A stretch of 64,000 bases of DNA from Octodonta nipae (Eukaryota; Arthropoda; Insecta; Coleoptera; Chrysomelidae): contig CM067221.1 in NCBI GenBank assembly GCA_034190945.1, forward strand, positions 7,208,969-7,272,968, given 5' to 3'. Each line of letters opens with the position of its first letter. Position 1 is the stretch's first letter. This document shows positions 1 to 11,504 of this stretch, piece by piece. The notes under the pieces were generated by a model that was given only the letters and a program-made list of their open reading frames with translations, ran no database searches and had not been told where the DNA came from. The position numbers were made by a program, and so were the translations under genes.

Positions 1-860
1 AAATCCACTTAAACATCAAAGCATCATGTCACTGATTACGAAGCCACTTCCACTGAATCGTTTAATTAAAGAAAGCAGTGCCTTTTATCACATAATAAAT
101 GCTCTCTACATTTCCCAATATTTATTGCTTTCGTTTTCCTTTTGATTTCCATCCTCAATCATTAGAGGTGTGTGGTTCGTTTTCATATTCTCGGTCGGCG
201 AATCGTAATAAGGTTTCGTTTCTTGTTCGAGTGCTTTCTCACACACGGCTGGGTGGTGGTGTGGAATCGAAGCAAAGGTCAAGTTCACTAACGATTTTAA
301 TTGGACATTATGTAATCGTTATGTGTTCTTACTCGTTTAGTTCCGCTCTAGATTCGCGTTCCATGTAAAGTATGCAGATCGGAGTGTATTGGAAAAGGTC
401 ACACGAGAAATACACATTTTTGTTGGCGTTTGGTAAGATCGATCTCGGTATGTTCACGAAGGAGAAGAGCAACTAATAATGTTAGTTGTGGTATTTGAAG
501 CAGGGAACTTTGAGAAGGATACAAGGAGGATGCATATGGAATGTTTGGAACTTGCAAACTGTTATACAGGCTATCGATATAAAATAAATTCAGCCGATTT
601 GAGATCTGCTCCAAATTTTAAGGTGGTTAAGTGGGCATAATATCGATTCTTGATCCAGTACGAACTATGATTCCGGTTTACATAATTTTTAGTTAGTACC
701 GTAACATTTTTCATTTTGTCAGTATATTCTCAACGACAGTCATCATCTCATTATTAGTATTTGGGTAAATAATAGATTTATAGCTTAAAAAATATGATCA
801 AGTCCAAGCACGTCTTAGGAAATGTTTTGACTTTTTTATACAGTGATGGGCAAATGTGTG
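1..860. other. Window start, no gene recognised
   Basis: Less AT-rich than most of the window up to about 620, with opposing short open frames (99-368 +, 399-614 -). No splice-flanked exon or family match could be supported. It could be promoter or regulatory DNA of E78, but there is no direct evidence. Confidence 0.35.
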
Positions 861-2615
861 GAACCAAGTAAATATCTTTGGAATTATTAGAGATATCAAA
901 ATGAAATTTGGAAAGTGGATACTGCAGTAGATTGCCTATTTGTTTCCAATTTTTCTTACAATTTTGAACTTCCTGTTTTACCGGAAGTAATGTCGATTTT
1001 AAAATTTGCAATGAAACACCCTGTATAGTATTTTAGTTTCTGATGAAACATTTTATTGCGAATACAAAAATATCGGATTTGATATTGTTTACTTCAATAC
1101 CTACCGATATATTAAGTAAGTAAAGAAAGGAAAAATTCGATGGTAGCTAAACTCCGTTCAGATTTCATTTACGTCAGATATAAACAAACCGCTCGGTAAG
1201 GATTTGTATTTCTATTGGCCAATCGGTGGCATTATACCGTCACCGCCAACAGCACTGCTTGTTCCATAGTCAAATACACGTGCGTTTGTTTAAATCAGGC
1301 GCAAATTAAATCTGAATCAAGTTTAGTAGTCCATGAAATTCATTGCAGAAGTGATAGTAGTTGTCAAAATAAGTTATTAGTTTTTTTTTAAACGTGCAAG
1401 TAATGAAGGTGTAGCTCAAAATGTTGCTATATCTTTGGAAGAAAATCCTCACTTATCCACTACCGAACTCGCCAATATGCATAGAATTAGCCGTCGTTCA
1501 GTAGGAAGGATATTAAGGCGAGAAAAATATCATCCATACAAAATTCGCCTGGTTCAAGAACTCTACGAAGAAGATTTCGACAGACGTTTGCAATTTTGTG
1601 AAACGATGATGGTTATTTGTAACCGTGATAATAATTTTATAAGAAATGTGGTGTTTTCAGACGAGGTTACATTTTGTTTAAATGGATAATCCGACATAAC
1701 TGCCGCTACTGGTCGCAAAGTAATCCTAATTGGGTTCAAGAGGCTCATACACAACATCCCCAAAAATTGAACGTTTGGGGCGGCATTTATAACAACAGAA
1801 TTGTGGGACTCTTCTTCCTACAAGGAACTTTAAACGGAGATAGGTATTTACAGGTCTTGGAGACACAAGTTATTCCGGCATTGGAGGTAAATGGACAATT
1901 ACCAAATAATATCTGGTTTCAGCAAGATGGAGCACCACCCCATTACGCTCGCATTGTTCGAGATCATTTAGATAGGACATTTCATCACAGATGGATTGGA
2001 AGAAGGGGTACTTATGAATGGCCTGCACGAAGTCCCGACCTTAATCTACTAGACTATTTTCTGTGGGGTTACTTAAAGTCTAAGGTTTATGTTGATAGAC
2101 CAAATAATTTGCAAGAATTAGCTGCAAGAATAACTCAAGACATCCAGAAAATTACACCAGAAGTAATAGCTAATGTTACTAGAGAATTTAAAACCGACTT
2201 GCTTATTGTCAAGAAGTAAACGGTGCTCAGTTTGAACATCTAATACATTAAGTTTAGTTAAGTTTCAATGTTTTGAAAATCAGTTAGATTTAGTTAATAA
2301 TTATGATTATGTATTTCTTTAATGGATATTAGATTTTTCCTTTCCTTAATTACTTTTCTGTTAATATCTCGGGAGGTATTGAAGTAAACAATATCAAACC
2401 CGATATTTTTGTATTCGCAACAAAATGTTTCATCAAAAACTAAAATACTATACAGGGTGTGTCATTGCAAATTTTAAAATCGACATTGCTTTCGGTAAAA
2501 CAGGAAGTTCAAAATTGTAAAAATCATTGGAAACAAATAGGCAATCTACTGCAGTATCCACCTTCCAAATTTCATTTTGATATCTCTAATATTTCTAGAG
2601 ATATTTGCTTGGTTC
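861..2615 (+). mobile_element. DD41D mariner relic inside a symmetrical long inverted repeat
   Basis: Arms at 861-1114 and 2361-2615 are imperfect reverse complements of each other over about 255 bases and enclose a broken Tc1/mariner transposase. In each arm, partway along, there is a CACCCTG/TA junction (1017-1025, and TACAGGGTG at 2451-2459). The segment between those junctions (about 1026-2450) begins TAGTATTTTAG and ends CTAAAATACTA, which looks like the actual transposon of about 1.4 kb. The outer part of each arm, reading outward from CAGGGTG, is a separate repeat; the left one looks like a complete MITE of about 185 bases ending near 838. The element cannot move because the transposase is frameshifted. 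Confidence 0.75.
1391..2219 (+). pseudogene. DD41D mariner transposase, frameshifted and N-terminally short
   Basis: Conceptual translation gives an HTH segment (NPHLSTTELANMHRISRRSV, then GRILRREKYHPYKIRLVQEL), the first catalytic aspartate in VVFSDEVTF, the second in WFQQDGAPPHY, and the third in PARSPDLNLLDYFLWG. By my count 41 residues separate the second and third, the DD41D arrangement. A one-base loss near 1688 shifts the frame between FCLNG and RHNCRYWSQSNPNW. The first part of the DNA-binding domain and the start codon are missing upstream of 1391. The C terminus (TDLLIVKK, stop at 2217-2219) looks intact. Confidence 0.85.
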
Positions 2616-2888
2616 ATATCATTAAACTGTCTATGCGTTTAAAAAATATAAAAAAATACACAATTTTATTTCTCACAACAAACATTTTAGTTTTAATCTG
2701 GTACATGATACGCTTGATTTTTATAAAATTATTTATTCAATTTTAAATTTGGCCCTTAAAAATTAAAATTACAATTTTAGGTTTTATTGCCAATAATTTT
2801 TTAATAAGGACGATAGGTATTATCTTTTTTCTAAATTTTAAACTTAATAGGTTCGGGAATAAAAAGAAAAATTGATCAAATTTCAACT

Positions 2889-3190
2889 TAATAAAGTCCT
2901 ACAAATCCTTCGACAAAACGGTTATCCATACCACATTGCGCGCATAACTAGTCAATCGTAACAACCCCCGAATATACACCATACACCGAATTCAGTTCAG
3001 TTACCTAGTGACACTTAGAGAGCAGGCAGCTTGAAACTCTTTTTCACCTCTGTCTCTTGATAATGGCTCCAAAGCAGGGGTCGAAACGTCGAGCATTTAA
3101 TAAATTCAGACGCGGTTCTCACCCGGAACCTAGCCTAGTTCATAATTATGATCGCGGAAGCCTCTTAGAACATAATAATCTTTATTCCTT
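2889..3190 (+). mobile_element. Penelope-like element 3' fragment
   Basis: Reading + at 2889 gives KVLQILRQNGYPYHIARI, which matches LQQILRQNGYHPDHTAHI of the larger Penelope-like copy at 17.8-18.6 kb, so the fragment comes from just before the GIY-YIG endonuclease domain. The endonuclease itself is deleted. From about 3050 the non-coding tail contains GGGGTCGAAACGTCGAGC and a block (3110-3178) shared with 18565-18632, the terminal region of the same family. The open frame at 3057-3302 lies in this tail and is not a gene. Confidence 0.65.
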
Positions 3191-3714
3191 CCTCAGTTCA
3201 AGACAAACGAGCTATTTTGATCAGTGGCCAATTAAGTCCTTTTGTAGGTTTACTGTTGAACTACAAAAAATTAAAGTATATTTTTTAATTTTAGTTCAGT
3301 AGTTTATAACTAAAACCATATTTCTCAAAGTATGGGTTCCGGATAATTCGACTAGAATTTAAAAAAGGACCGCGTTAACTATAAAAAAACATACGGAAAT
3401 ATTTCTATTGATTTGCGGTTGTATTCTAAAAAATGGCGAGTAATCCATTCACAAATTTTTTAATTAAACACAATTCGATATGGAGCGGTGACAAAATTAT
3501 TGAATTTACGGTTAATTTGTTGACAGCAACGCTAACATGCGTTAGATTTCGGATTTTTCTCTTCAACGAATTTTCTTGGTTTTCATAATTCATTTGACAA
3601 ATGCCCTATAAAGTGACTGAGATCGACGCCAAACTTGTATAGTACGATGAATCCCATTTTTGCTTAAATGGCTTAGTGGTATAGTCCAAATCCTCATGTC
3701 AGTCCAGAAATACC

Positions 3715-3892
3715 TGTATAACAATTGTTCTACTCCGCCCGATATAATTTTTCTTTCTAGAATCTTTGTAATCACCCTATTAACTACAATTTGTCTCCAC
3801 TCCACTGTCTCTGCAACTGCTTACGGGCCACATATTGTGCACCATCCTGTATAATTATAATGCTAGAACGCCTTAGATTTCACCTATTTATG

Positions 3893-3923
<31 letters not shown>

Positions 3924-3924
3924 A
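3715..3924 (+). repeat. CCTGTATAATTATAAT repeat units and (TA)n
   Basis: Two units of the repeat that is amplified at 13.6-14.3 kb occur here: one near 3715 (CCTGTATAACAATTGTTCTA) and one near 3844 (CCTGTATAATTATAATGC), with CTGCAACTGCTTACGGGCCA between them. They are followed by a TATG/TA microsatellite (about 3890-3924) whose last TA is the target site of the next mariner. Confidence 0.55.
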
Positions 3925-4790
3925 CAGGGTGATTTTTTTTGATGATCAGAATGGGGATCTCGGAAACTAGCGGAGATAGAACAATGGTTAAATTGGGAAA
4001 GATTTGCAGTTTTACTAGCCCAATTTAATGACACTTTCGGATTTTTGTAAAAAGTCATGACTTACTAGATATTTTGAAAAAACGAAATTCTGTCGATTTA
4101 GTCAAATCCGTCTAGTTATTTTGTTTTTGATTTTATAAAAAAGTGTAAATATCAAAATTGAAGGGAATTGTACCCCGAATATGATTGTCATGTCATCGTT
4201 TGCGTGACAGCTCTCGTTTTCAAGATATGACACAAACTTATCTTTTTTTGAATGGAAACCATAGTTGGCTATGACTTCAAAAAATCGGACATTTTTAGAG
4301 CTTTTCAACGATATAATACTCGATATAGTTATTCATAAAAATAACGGAGTTATGGATGCTTTTCTCTCTTATTTTCACTTTTAACGTAGGTAGCCATGAA
4401 AAACCTTGTTTTCACTTTGACATTTCCTCATTTGAGATTATTTCATTAGTAGTGCTGAACTGACAGTCAATATTGACAAGTTTTTGTGATAAAATGGAAT
4501 ATTCTAACGAAGAAAAACTGAATATGGTGGAATGTTATATCATATGCGATAAAAATTCAGTTCGTGCAGCTGAGGAATACTTTCATAGATATTTTAATCG
4601 TCGCCAACCTGCTCTATGTACATTTAAGAGGCTTTACGATAGTTTACACAGATGTGGATCTTTTACTAAACCACCAAAGGTACGTAATCAAAATAACGAA
4701 GCAGCACAAATAAATGATTTGGCAATGGTAAATCAAAATCCATCTACATCAACTCGTGAGATTGCGGCAGAAGCTGGCACATCTCAATCG
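3925..4790 (+). mobile_element. DD41D mariner family B, copy 1, 3'-truncated
   Basis: The left terminus TA|CAGGGTGATTTTTTTTGATG at 3925 is followed by about 560 bases of the family's non-coding 5' region and a transposase start at ATG 4494 (MEYSNEEKLNMVECYIICDK). The two helix-turn-helix segments are readable down to STREIAAEAGTSQ. Sequence resemblance to the family stops at about 4788, and the remainder of the element, including all three catalytic aspartates and the right terminus, is absent. The reading frame runs on into unrelated DNA and stops at 4811. Compare copies at 22198, 25373, 42583 and 55786. Confidence 0.85.
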
Positions 4791-5934
4791 GGGATTGAAG
4801 GGGCATGCTAGTTATAGATTCCACTACATCAGTAAAATATTTCGGCTAGGCAATACATCAATATAATCTGTTACACTTTTCTCCCATACTTAAGGGTGGT
4901 TTTGGGGGATTGGGGGTGGTTTTAGAGCTTCGGCGAGACTATTATTTTGCAAAGTTTCAATAAAATTTTGCATAAGAAACATGCGTGGTCGTTTGGTCAA
5001 ATTCCAATCTATTTTCAATTAATCCTAGATTCCAATTAAGGTTACTTACTTCATTTTTTAATACTATCGTATTGGCCAAATGTGATAAATTATTTGTCGA
5101 ATTTTCTGCAAAACAGGCCATTCCATGTCATTGGGAAAAATATGGGACCAATTCTATAAAATGAACCTCCTTTTTTGAAGTCGGTTAAAAATGCAGGAAA
5201 AACTCGAAATTTATCAACGAACAAATAACTTCCAAACAATGTAAATGATTGAAAAATTGTGCAAATATGTTACTAAATACCGCATGTAATGTCAAAGGTA
5301 CTTGTTTCCTCTTTGTTTTGAATGATGAATTGTAAATAGTGTAGTTTCTCTTTCAGACCCACAAGTTTTTGTTTACGTTTTCCAACAACAGTTGGCGTTT
5401 ATATTACCGTGGAATTGTTGTATTACATATACATTTTCTTGACAAAGCTCATTTGCGTTGCTCTCGAACGTTTACCGTCAGCTCGAAACGGCTTTTATTT
5501 ACCTTTCTCATCCGTACAATGGTTCGTTAAATTTTTATTATCGTTTGTGGTACTTGCATGCACTGGGAAAACGAATTATTTGTGTGCTTTCGTTGGTGTT
5601 ATCGCGTATGTATGACGTTCATTGTGAAAAAAGGAGGTTTTTGGGCATTCGCGAGCCAGTTATGATAGAATGGATCATGATAAGTTTTAATGGGAAGCTT
5701 TCAATGTGACTTTGTTTCGTTGGCTAACTTTGGATTAAAAAAGGGAAATTCGATTTGAAATTTAGTTAACAGATACAATTTACACAGCTCTGAAGGCCGT
5801 AACCGTAACAGTCGTATCGTCTCTCTGCACCTATATAACTGAGATTTTCTGACATGTGCAGTCATTGTCTTTTTTTGAAATTTTTAGGTGTTTTTTAATT
5901 TTTTTTTTTTTTACTTTTTTGACATCTCTAATAT
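4791..5934. other. Intergenic DNA, no gene recognised
   Basis: AT-rich sequence with short overlapping open frames (for instance 5409-5709) that show no coding signature. A stretch near 5120-5200 (CCATTCCATGTCATTGGGAA) has a weak counterpart near 59200, suggesting an old repeat. Nothing else is supported. Confidence 0.4.
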
Positions 5935-5954
5935 TATATCGCAAAATTAATTTC

Positions 5955-6345
5955 CAGGTCTAGGAATTTCAGGAAAAACGAGCTTACAGAGACTCCAAAT
6001 CGGGAGTATAACTGTGCGTACCGCCGTTTTCCTGTGATTCCTAGGACAGAAATCATACGAAAAAATTGTAGTTTAATTAAGACCTATAAAACAAATTATG
6101 ATACTATCGTTTCAAGATTTTTCACCCCATTGAGCGCAAGACAATACATTATTTTAACTCGTCGAGAACCTTCATCAGTTGCACTTTCGTCAACTGGCTG
6201 AAATCTCGAATAATTACAGGGTTTGGTGAGACCACACATTTTTTCTTATGATTTCTGTCCTAGGAATCACAGCAAAACGGCGTTATACACATTATGACTC
6301 TCGATTGGGAGTATATGTGTGGTGTTCTTTCCTGAAACTCCTACA
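5955..6345. repeat. Foldback element with about 105-base arms
   Basis: Arms at about 5960-6066 and 6237-6345 are reverse complements with scattered mismatches. Both contain GATTCCTAGGACAGAAATCA or its complement, and each arm also holds a smaller palindrome around ACTCCAAATCGGGAGT. About 170 bases of loop separate them. There is no coding capacity, so it would be a non-autonomous foldback or MITE. Confidence 0.75.
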
Positions 6346-6469
6346 TTTCGAATTTCATTTCTCGATAAAATATTAAATTCAGTTATATGTACTAATACAT
6401 AAATAATTATTCAAGATTTCAATCAGTTGAGGGGAGCGTATTGCGTTCAATCGTTTCAAAAATCTCCAA

Positions 6470-7130
6470 AATTAGTATTTTTAATATTCATGACGTTTTG
6501 GATTTTTTGGTAATTTCGATATTCTTGAGATTTTTTAAATATTAGATTTTTGAGTTTTTTTTTTTTTCATTTTAGGTCTGTGGCAATAGTTTTGAGAAGT
6601 TTGTCTATTTATAAATATTTGTCATGCTTGGTGTATTTAACATTCTTAACATAATGAGTTTTTTTCGTATTTTTGTCATTTTTGGAATTTATTTCCATTT
6701 TATAAAATTTTGCCATTTTATTTTCTAATTTTTGTACTTTGACATTATTCGTATTTCCAACATTTTTTAAATTTTGGTGTAAAAATAGTTTGAGCATCAC
6801 ATTTCATGCAGGGAAAGTATATAACATATACTTACAGACGACAAAACCTAAAATGTCAGGTATTTTTAGGTGTTTGGAATTTTTACCTTTGTTTGATTAT
6901 TTTAGATTTTTTTATGTTTTTGTCGTTTTAGGTGTTTTTAAACATTATTGGAATTTTAGCAATTTTTAAATTTTTTTAAATTTTTTTAAAATTCTTTCAT
7001 TTTTACAATTTTGATATTTTTCCCCTCTGCTGATATGTTAGCTATTTTTTAAATTCTTCTTAATTTTTAATATCTTTACATTTTAACGTTTTTCCATATT
7101 TTTGGCAAGTTTTAATTTTTGTTTTAATTT
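6470..7130. repeat. T-rich degenerate 12-base repeat (TTTTGACATTTT-like), copy 1
   Basis: The region is dominated by runs such as CATTTTTGGAATTTATTT and TTTGACATTATTCG. On the minus strand it shows up as a lysine/asparagine-rich frame (KNV/KNI/KND repeats, 6609-6800), the mark of a short tandem repeat rather than a protein. The same kind of array recurs at 60780-61440. The array ends exactly where the AGGGTTCCGTA element begins. Confidence 0.6.
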
Positions 7131-7132
7131 TT

Positions 7133-7860
7133 AGGGTTCCGTACATTCAATGTATTGAAAATATTATACAGAGACTCCTGGTTCTGTCCGTTTATCACAT
7201 CCATTTTTTTCCGAAATTACTAAACTGAAAATGTTGAAATTTCCTATGGATGTATAATTTGTTGACTCGAACAGGAGTATATAGCGTAAATATATATATT
7301 CCGACTTTGGGGAGTATTTCTGAGAAAATTTTTACAAATATCAAATATTCCCCCATGATCTTCGAAACTATTATGCCTAAATCTCTGAAAACACTTAGGA
7401 ATATAGAACTTCACTCAAATATTACTAGAAAAATGTAGCAAATGATAACATTAAATGAAAAATTACAATTTATTCAATCACATCACGTAATCTATCAAAA
7501 GGGCTCGTTATGTTGAATACAAATATATTTTTTCATATTTTTTAAAAAGTATTAACGAAAATGTACAAATGTAAACCCACTCCCTCTCTTTATCTCCAAA
7601 ACTACTGAGCCGAAAAATAAAAAAATAGAAGTATAGGACTTCAGTCAAACTATACGGAAAAAATAAATTGAAAATCCTAATATCCATTTGGAAGGGCAAA
7701 TTATAATTAAATGAAAAATAAAAAATTAAAGTTATTCAATCGCATCATATGATATACCAAATGAAAGAGCTCCTTATGAAGGATACAAACATATTTTTTC
7801 ACATTTTTTAAACGACAATGTTTAAAATTCGACCCACCCCCTTTTTATCTCCGAAATGAA
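7133..7860 (+). repeat. AGGGTTCCGTA modular element, copy 1, 3'-truncated
   Basis: Starts TTTTTAGGGTTCCGTACATT and contains three anchor blocks of the type CTCCGAAACTACTGAGCC (near 7358, 7595 and 7850) at spacings of about 240-260 bases, each followed by AAATTATA..TTAAATGAAAA and CAAATATATTTTTTCATATT. It is a partial copy of the 2 kb element at 37540-39570. No protein is encoded. Confidence 0.7.
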
Positions 7861-8423
7861 AGAGATCTCTAATTCAAATTGTCATCCGTCATTTTAGACT
7901 TTTGCAGATAAATTTCAAAAATGATGAAAAACTTTTACAGCACTCTAATTCACGTCAGTTCCTCAAGCCACAGTCTAACAAGAAATAAAACCAAAATAAC
8001 GTCCATCCCTTTTATGAGAGTGAGAATATCTAGCTGGTAAGCTATGATACTCTTATTTTGCAGTTTACCGATTTCAAAAGTAGTTCCACTTTTTTCGAGG
8101 TTATGTTAACATGATATAAAGTGGGTCATTGAATTCACCTTAATCATTTGTGTTAAATTAAGAATCCCATTTTAGCTTTCGACCTTTTTGGGTCTGGTCA
8201 GTTAGACAAAGTAGCTTAAGAGCTGATTTGATATTATTTGATCTAGTTGGATCGAGAAGTAGTTCCCATTTGCCCACTATAGTCCTATAATCTGCAGTCT
8301 AAATCCACAAACTTTTCACCATTTTTATTGATCGTAAATTAAAATTGTCAATACGTAAGACCCTTACCGATTTCCGTAAATTTAAACAAAATCGTTACAC
8401 CGTTTTTTAAAATTGATTACATA
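7861..8423. other. Intergenic DNA, nothing recognised
   Basis: Unique-looking sequence of less extreme base composition than its neighbours. No reading frame, splice-flanked exon or repeat end is supported. Confidence 0.4.
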
Positions 8424-9360
8424 CGAGGTCTGGCTATTAAATAACGAGACTGTGCGCGCAGAAAGTGTCCTAGGGAGCGAAACAAATGCAACGTTCGATA
8501 GCTAAAAGTGTCTTCTATTAATGTACGAAAATACTTTTTAGTCGCTATAGTAGTACTTTTTCCATCGAAGTTAGAAACAAACGGTTTTTTCTCGTGATAA
8601 CAATTTCTAAAAAAACGAGCTACAATGTGAAATTTCTCGTGATCGTAATCGTCGATAAAAAAAGGTCAAAAAAATTTTACACGACGAATTGAACATGAAG
8701 CAAGTCTGCGAAGTTGATACCAAAAAATTGATCTCCGACCAAAAGCTCGTCGGCCAAAAGATCTGCTCAAATTTTCTTCAGAGGTTAGACGAAGAGCCTG
8801 AATTGATGGAAAACATCATCTCGTGTGACGAAATCTGGATATTCCAAAAAGCAAGGATGTCGAAATCAAAATTTAAAACCATGCTAATCGTTTTTTTTTC
8901 TCGATATCAACTGCATCGTGATGACTGAATGGGTTCCAGAGGGTCAACCTGTGAACCAAACTTACTATTTGAACCTTTTGGCAACACTGCGAGATCGAGT
9001 TCCAAAGAATCGTCCACCAGGACAAGGCACTTGCGTTATTAGGTGCTAGAGGCACTCTAGTGCTCGAAGATTTAGAGATCTAGAGGCCTGTGACTTTTAC
9101 TTGTTTCCAAACATCAAGTTTGCTTTAAAAGGAACGTGATTCGAGTTGATGGAAGAGATGAAACAAAAATCTGCGCAGCTACTAAATGCTCTTAGAAAGG
9201 AAGAAATTCAGCATTGCTTTTACCAGTGGAAAAAACGGATGAAACTGTACGTGGCGAGTGGAGTACATTGAAGGGGAGCATTCGATTTTAGAATAATTTT
9301 TAATATAAAGCTATTTTTCATTAGGAATTAGCAGTCTCGTTATTTAATAGCTAGACTTCG
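8424..9360 (+). mobile_element. Mariner element, 937 bases, decayed
   Basis: Terminal inverted repeats CGAGGTCTGGCTATTAAATA.. (8424) and ..TATTTAATAGCTAGACTTCG (to 9360) are flanked by TA on both sides. Inside, a frame at 8695-8900 reads KQVCEVDTKKLISDQKLVGQ then ISCDEIWIF, the linker and first catalytic aspartate region of a mariner transposase (usually TGDETW). A shifted frame continues WVPEGQPVNQTYYLNLLATL. The N-terminal DNA-binding part is mostly deleted and the second half is broken by frameshifts, so the 1.3 kb expected for the family is reduced to 0.94 kb. Confidence 0.85.
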
Positions 9361-9385
9361 TATGTGAGCAACATTGCTCTTTTAA

Positions 9386-10450
9386 TAATATTGCCCCGCT
9401 GTGAAGGAGGAAGAAGATTGGCAGATATAGGAAAGTTACGTGATCAACAAATTTCTAATTTGCGTAATCATTTCCAGAGACTTGCAGAATTTTCTGATCT
9501 ACACATCTGCGACTGACAGAACAAGACGTTCAAGTATATCACCAGACAACTGATCAGAAACTGCTCAACTGGAAAGAAAAGCCCCTTCATGGAAGATTAT
9601 GTCGACAGGTCAGCGTCGAACTACTGGTTGATCTCTGGTCATATGTTTCCTGAAACGGAAGGCTTTATATTGGCAATCCAAGATCAAGCAATTCCAACTA
9701 AGAACTATCTAAAGTACATCGTCAAAGACCCTTCTATCAACAACGACAGATGCAGATATGGTTGCCAAACATCTGAATCTATCCAGCATATCACAGGAGG
9801 ATGCCAAGCGTTCGCTGCAACTGAATACAAAGAACGACACGATGCTGTGGCAAAAATACTGCACCAGGAACTAACGCTGAAACTTGAGCTGTCCCAGTCG
9901 GTAAGAACACCCTACTATATATACAAACCAGAATCTATTTTAGAAAATAACAACTACAAACTGTACTGGGACCGGACGATATTGACCGATCGGACTGTTG
10001 CTCACAATAGACCAGATATAGTTTTGGTAGACAAAGTCTCTAGAAAACAACCTTAATTGACATAGCAATCCCTAACAACAATAATTTAAATATTAAACAG
10101 GCTGAAAAAGTAGCCAAATATAGGGATTTAGAATTTCAAATACAGAGACAATGGGACATGAACAACACTCGAACGGTACCAATTGTTATGTCAACAACAG
10201 GAGTAGTCCCAAAACATCTATTAAACAATTTGAAATACCTCGGTCTGGACGAACATCTTTACCAACTGATGCAAAAATCCGTCCTGTTAGGAACAGCCCG
10301 GACGGTCAGAAAATTCATGGGGAACTGCAGCCACGACGCCAACCACGGGCCTGATATACTGGCAAGGGCTCCCACAGAGCTAAACCCTTTTGATATGTAG
10401 TATATCTGGGGTTTAGTGAATTTTCCCCTAAAAGTTAGAGGGAGTGTGAT
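9386..10450 (+). pseudogene. LINE with restriction-like endonuclease, C-terminal part (copy A)
   Basis: The frame at 9589-10054 contains a CX3CX7HX4C knuckle (CRYGCQTSESIQHITGGC) and then LYWDRTILTDRTVAHNRPDI, the PD of a PD-(D/E)XK nuclease; a one-base shift at about 10050 leads into LIDIAIPNNNNLNIKQAEKV, supplying the second acidic residue. It continues to TELNPFDM, stop at 10398-10400. A zinc knuckle followed by such a nuclease is the layout of site-specific non-LTR retrotransposons of the R2/R4/CRE kind. The thumb region upstream (9386-9588) is also readable but frameshifted. Only the last third of an element is present. It resembles copy B at 11.5-12.3 kb. Confidence 0.75.
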
Positions 10451-11225
10451 GCCATTCTTTGTATGGTCAAGTCAGGGATAATTAAATACTAACTATTGCG
10501 ATATATCCGTAATTCCTGGGTGTTCTGAGTTAAATATCTCAGAGTTTAATTATCCAATTTATTTCTCTAAACTTTGAGTAACCTAGTAAATGGAGTGTAT
10601 TGCTATTACTGTACCAATTATAAAGTCATCACTCGTAGCTACCATATTTACAATGAACTTTTTATTCTAATTAATACGCACTTACGCGATTTCATTTACA
10701 GTCTAGTGCTATTAATAACTTCACTATTAATTAACGAAGTCATATTCCTAATTTTATTCTCAACAACAATCTCTTTATCTCTAGTCCTCCATATCCACAC
10801 GGTACAATCTTGAAGATCAGCTGAGATATTATACGATATTTGAAGAGATAGTCATCGGTAGTAACCTTGGAATTTTTTCGAGTTTATCGACCTGCGCGTG
10901 GTAGCAGAATGAGAGATAAGATCAGTTTCCTTTATTTCTGGTAATAATCCTTCCGTAATTATGACTGTAGAAGGCATTAAAGCACTTAACGTTTGATATT
11001 AAAATCTTGCACTATTCGAATTTAATTTGTTTTATCTAATATCTGAGGAATTAATTTATTCGGAATGTATATAAAGTATAAAAGAACGAAGCTATTAGAT
11101 ATTAAAGGCTACTGAAACAGAAGAGTTTAATAATGATCGCACTGATACGGATAGTTTGACTGTTTTCGAACGGACCATAAATTTTTATGGGTATATCTAC
11201 TGTAGTTTGTTAGGTACAACTATAC
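10451..11225. other. Intergenic DNA, probable LINE 3' region then unassigned
   Basis: The first part may be the 3' UTR of the LINE. A hydrophobic frame at 10574-10813 has no recognised match and no start or splice context that supports a gene. The rest is AT-rich and featureless. Confidence 0.35.
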
Positions 11226-11500
11226 TCACTGATCAAGAAATGATTTAAGCTGTAAAATGCTTTTGGCAAATCTAGAAATAAAGCCATTGATAGGACGCAT
11301 TTTCCAAGATTTTTATTGTTTTCTCCAAAAAATATCTAATGTTATTTACATTCCAAAAAAATATGTCTAAAATTAGATATAAAGAAGTCAAACATTGTTC
11401 ACCAGTACCAGTACCACCCCTCGTCGACCATTCCAGAATAGCAATTTCAGTACCTATATGCATTTATACTCTTCTACTTTCCAGTGCTGGTATATTAATA
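11226..11500 (-). pseudogene. LINE reverse transcriptase fragment (domain A), minus strand
   Basis: On the minus strand the region reads FLEKTIKILENASYQW and, after a frameshift, ALFLDLPKAFYSLNHF, matching the FLDLSKAFDTVDH motif of CR1/Jockey-type reverse transcriptases; the catalytic aspartate of FLDL is retained but FD has become FY. The same 270-base block is present at 61915-62190 in the same orientation, with a better preserved LFLDLSNAFDSLDYKILF. Confidence 0.6.
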
Positions 11501-11504
11501 ATAA

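Noticed and set aside
10574..10813. Hydrophobic frame that suggested a nuclear copy of mitochondrial DNA.
   Set aside because: No mitochondrial protein segment could be recognised, and the region follows a LINE 3' end.
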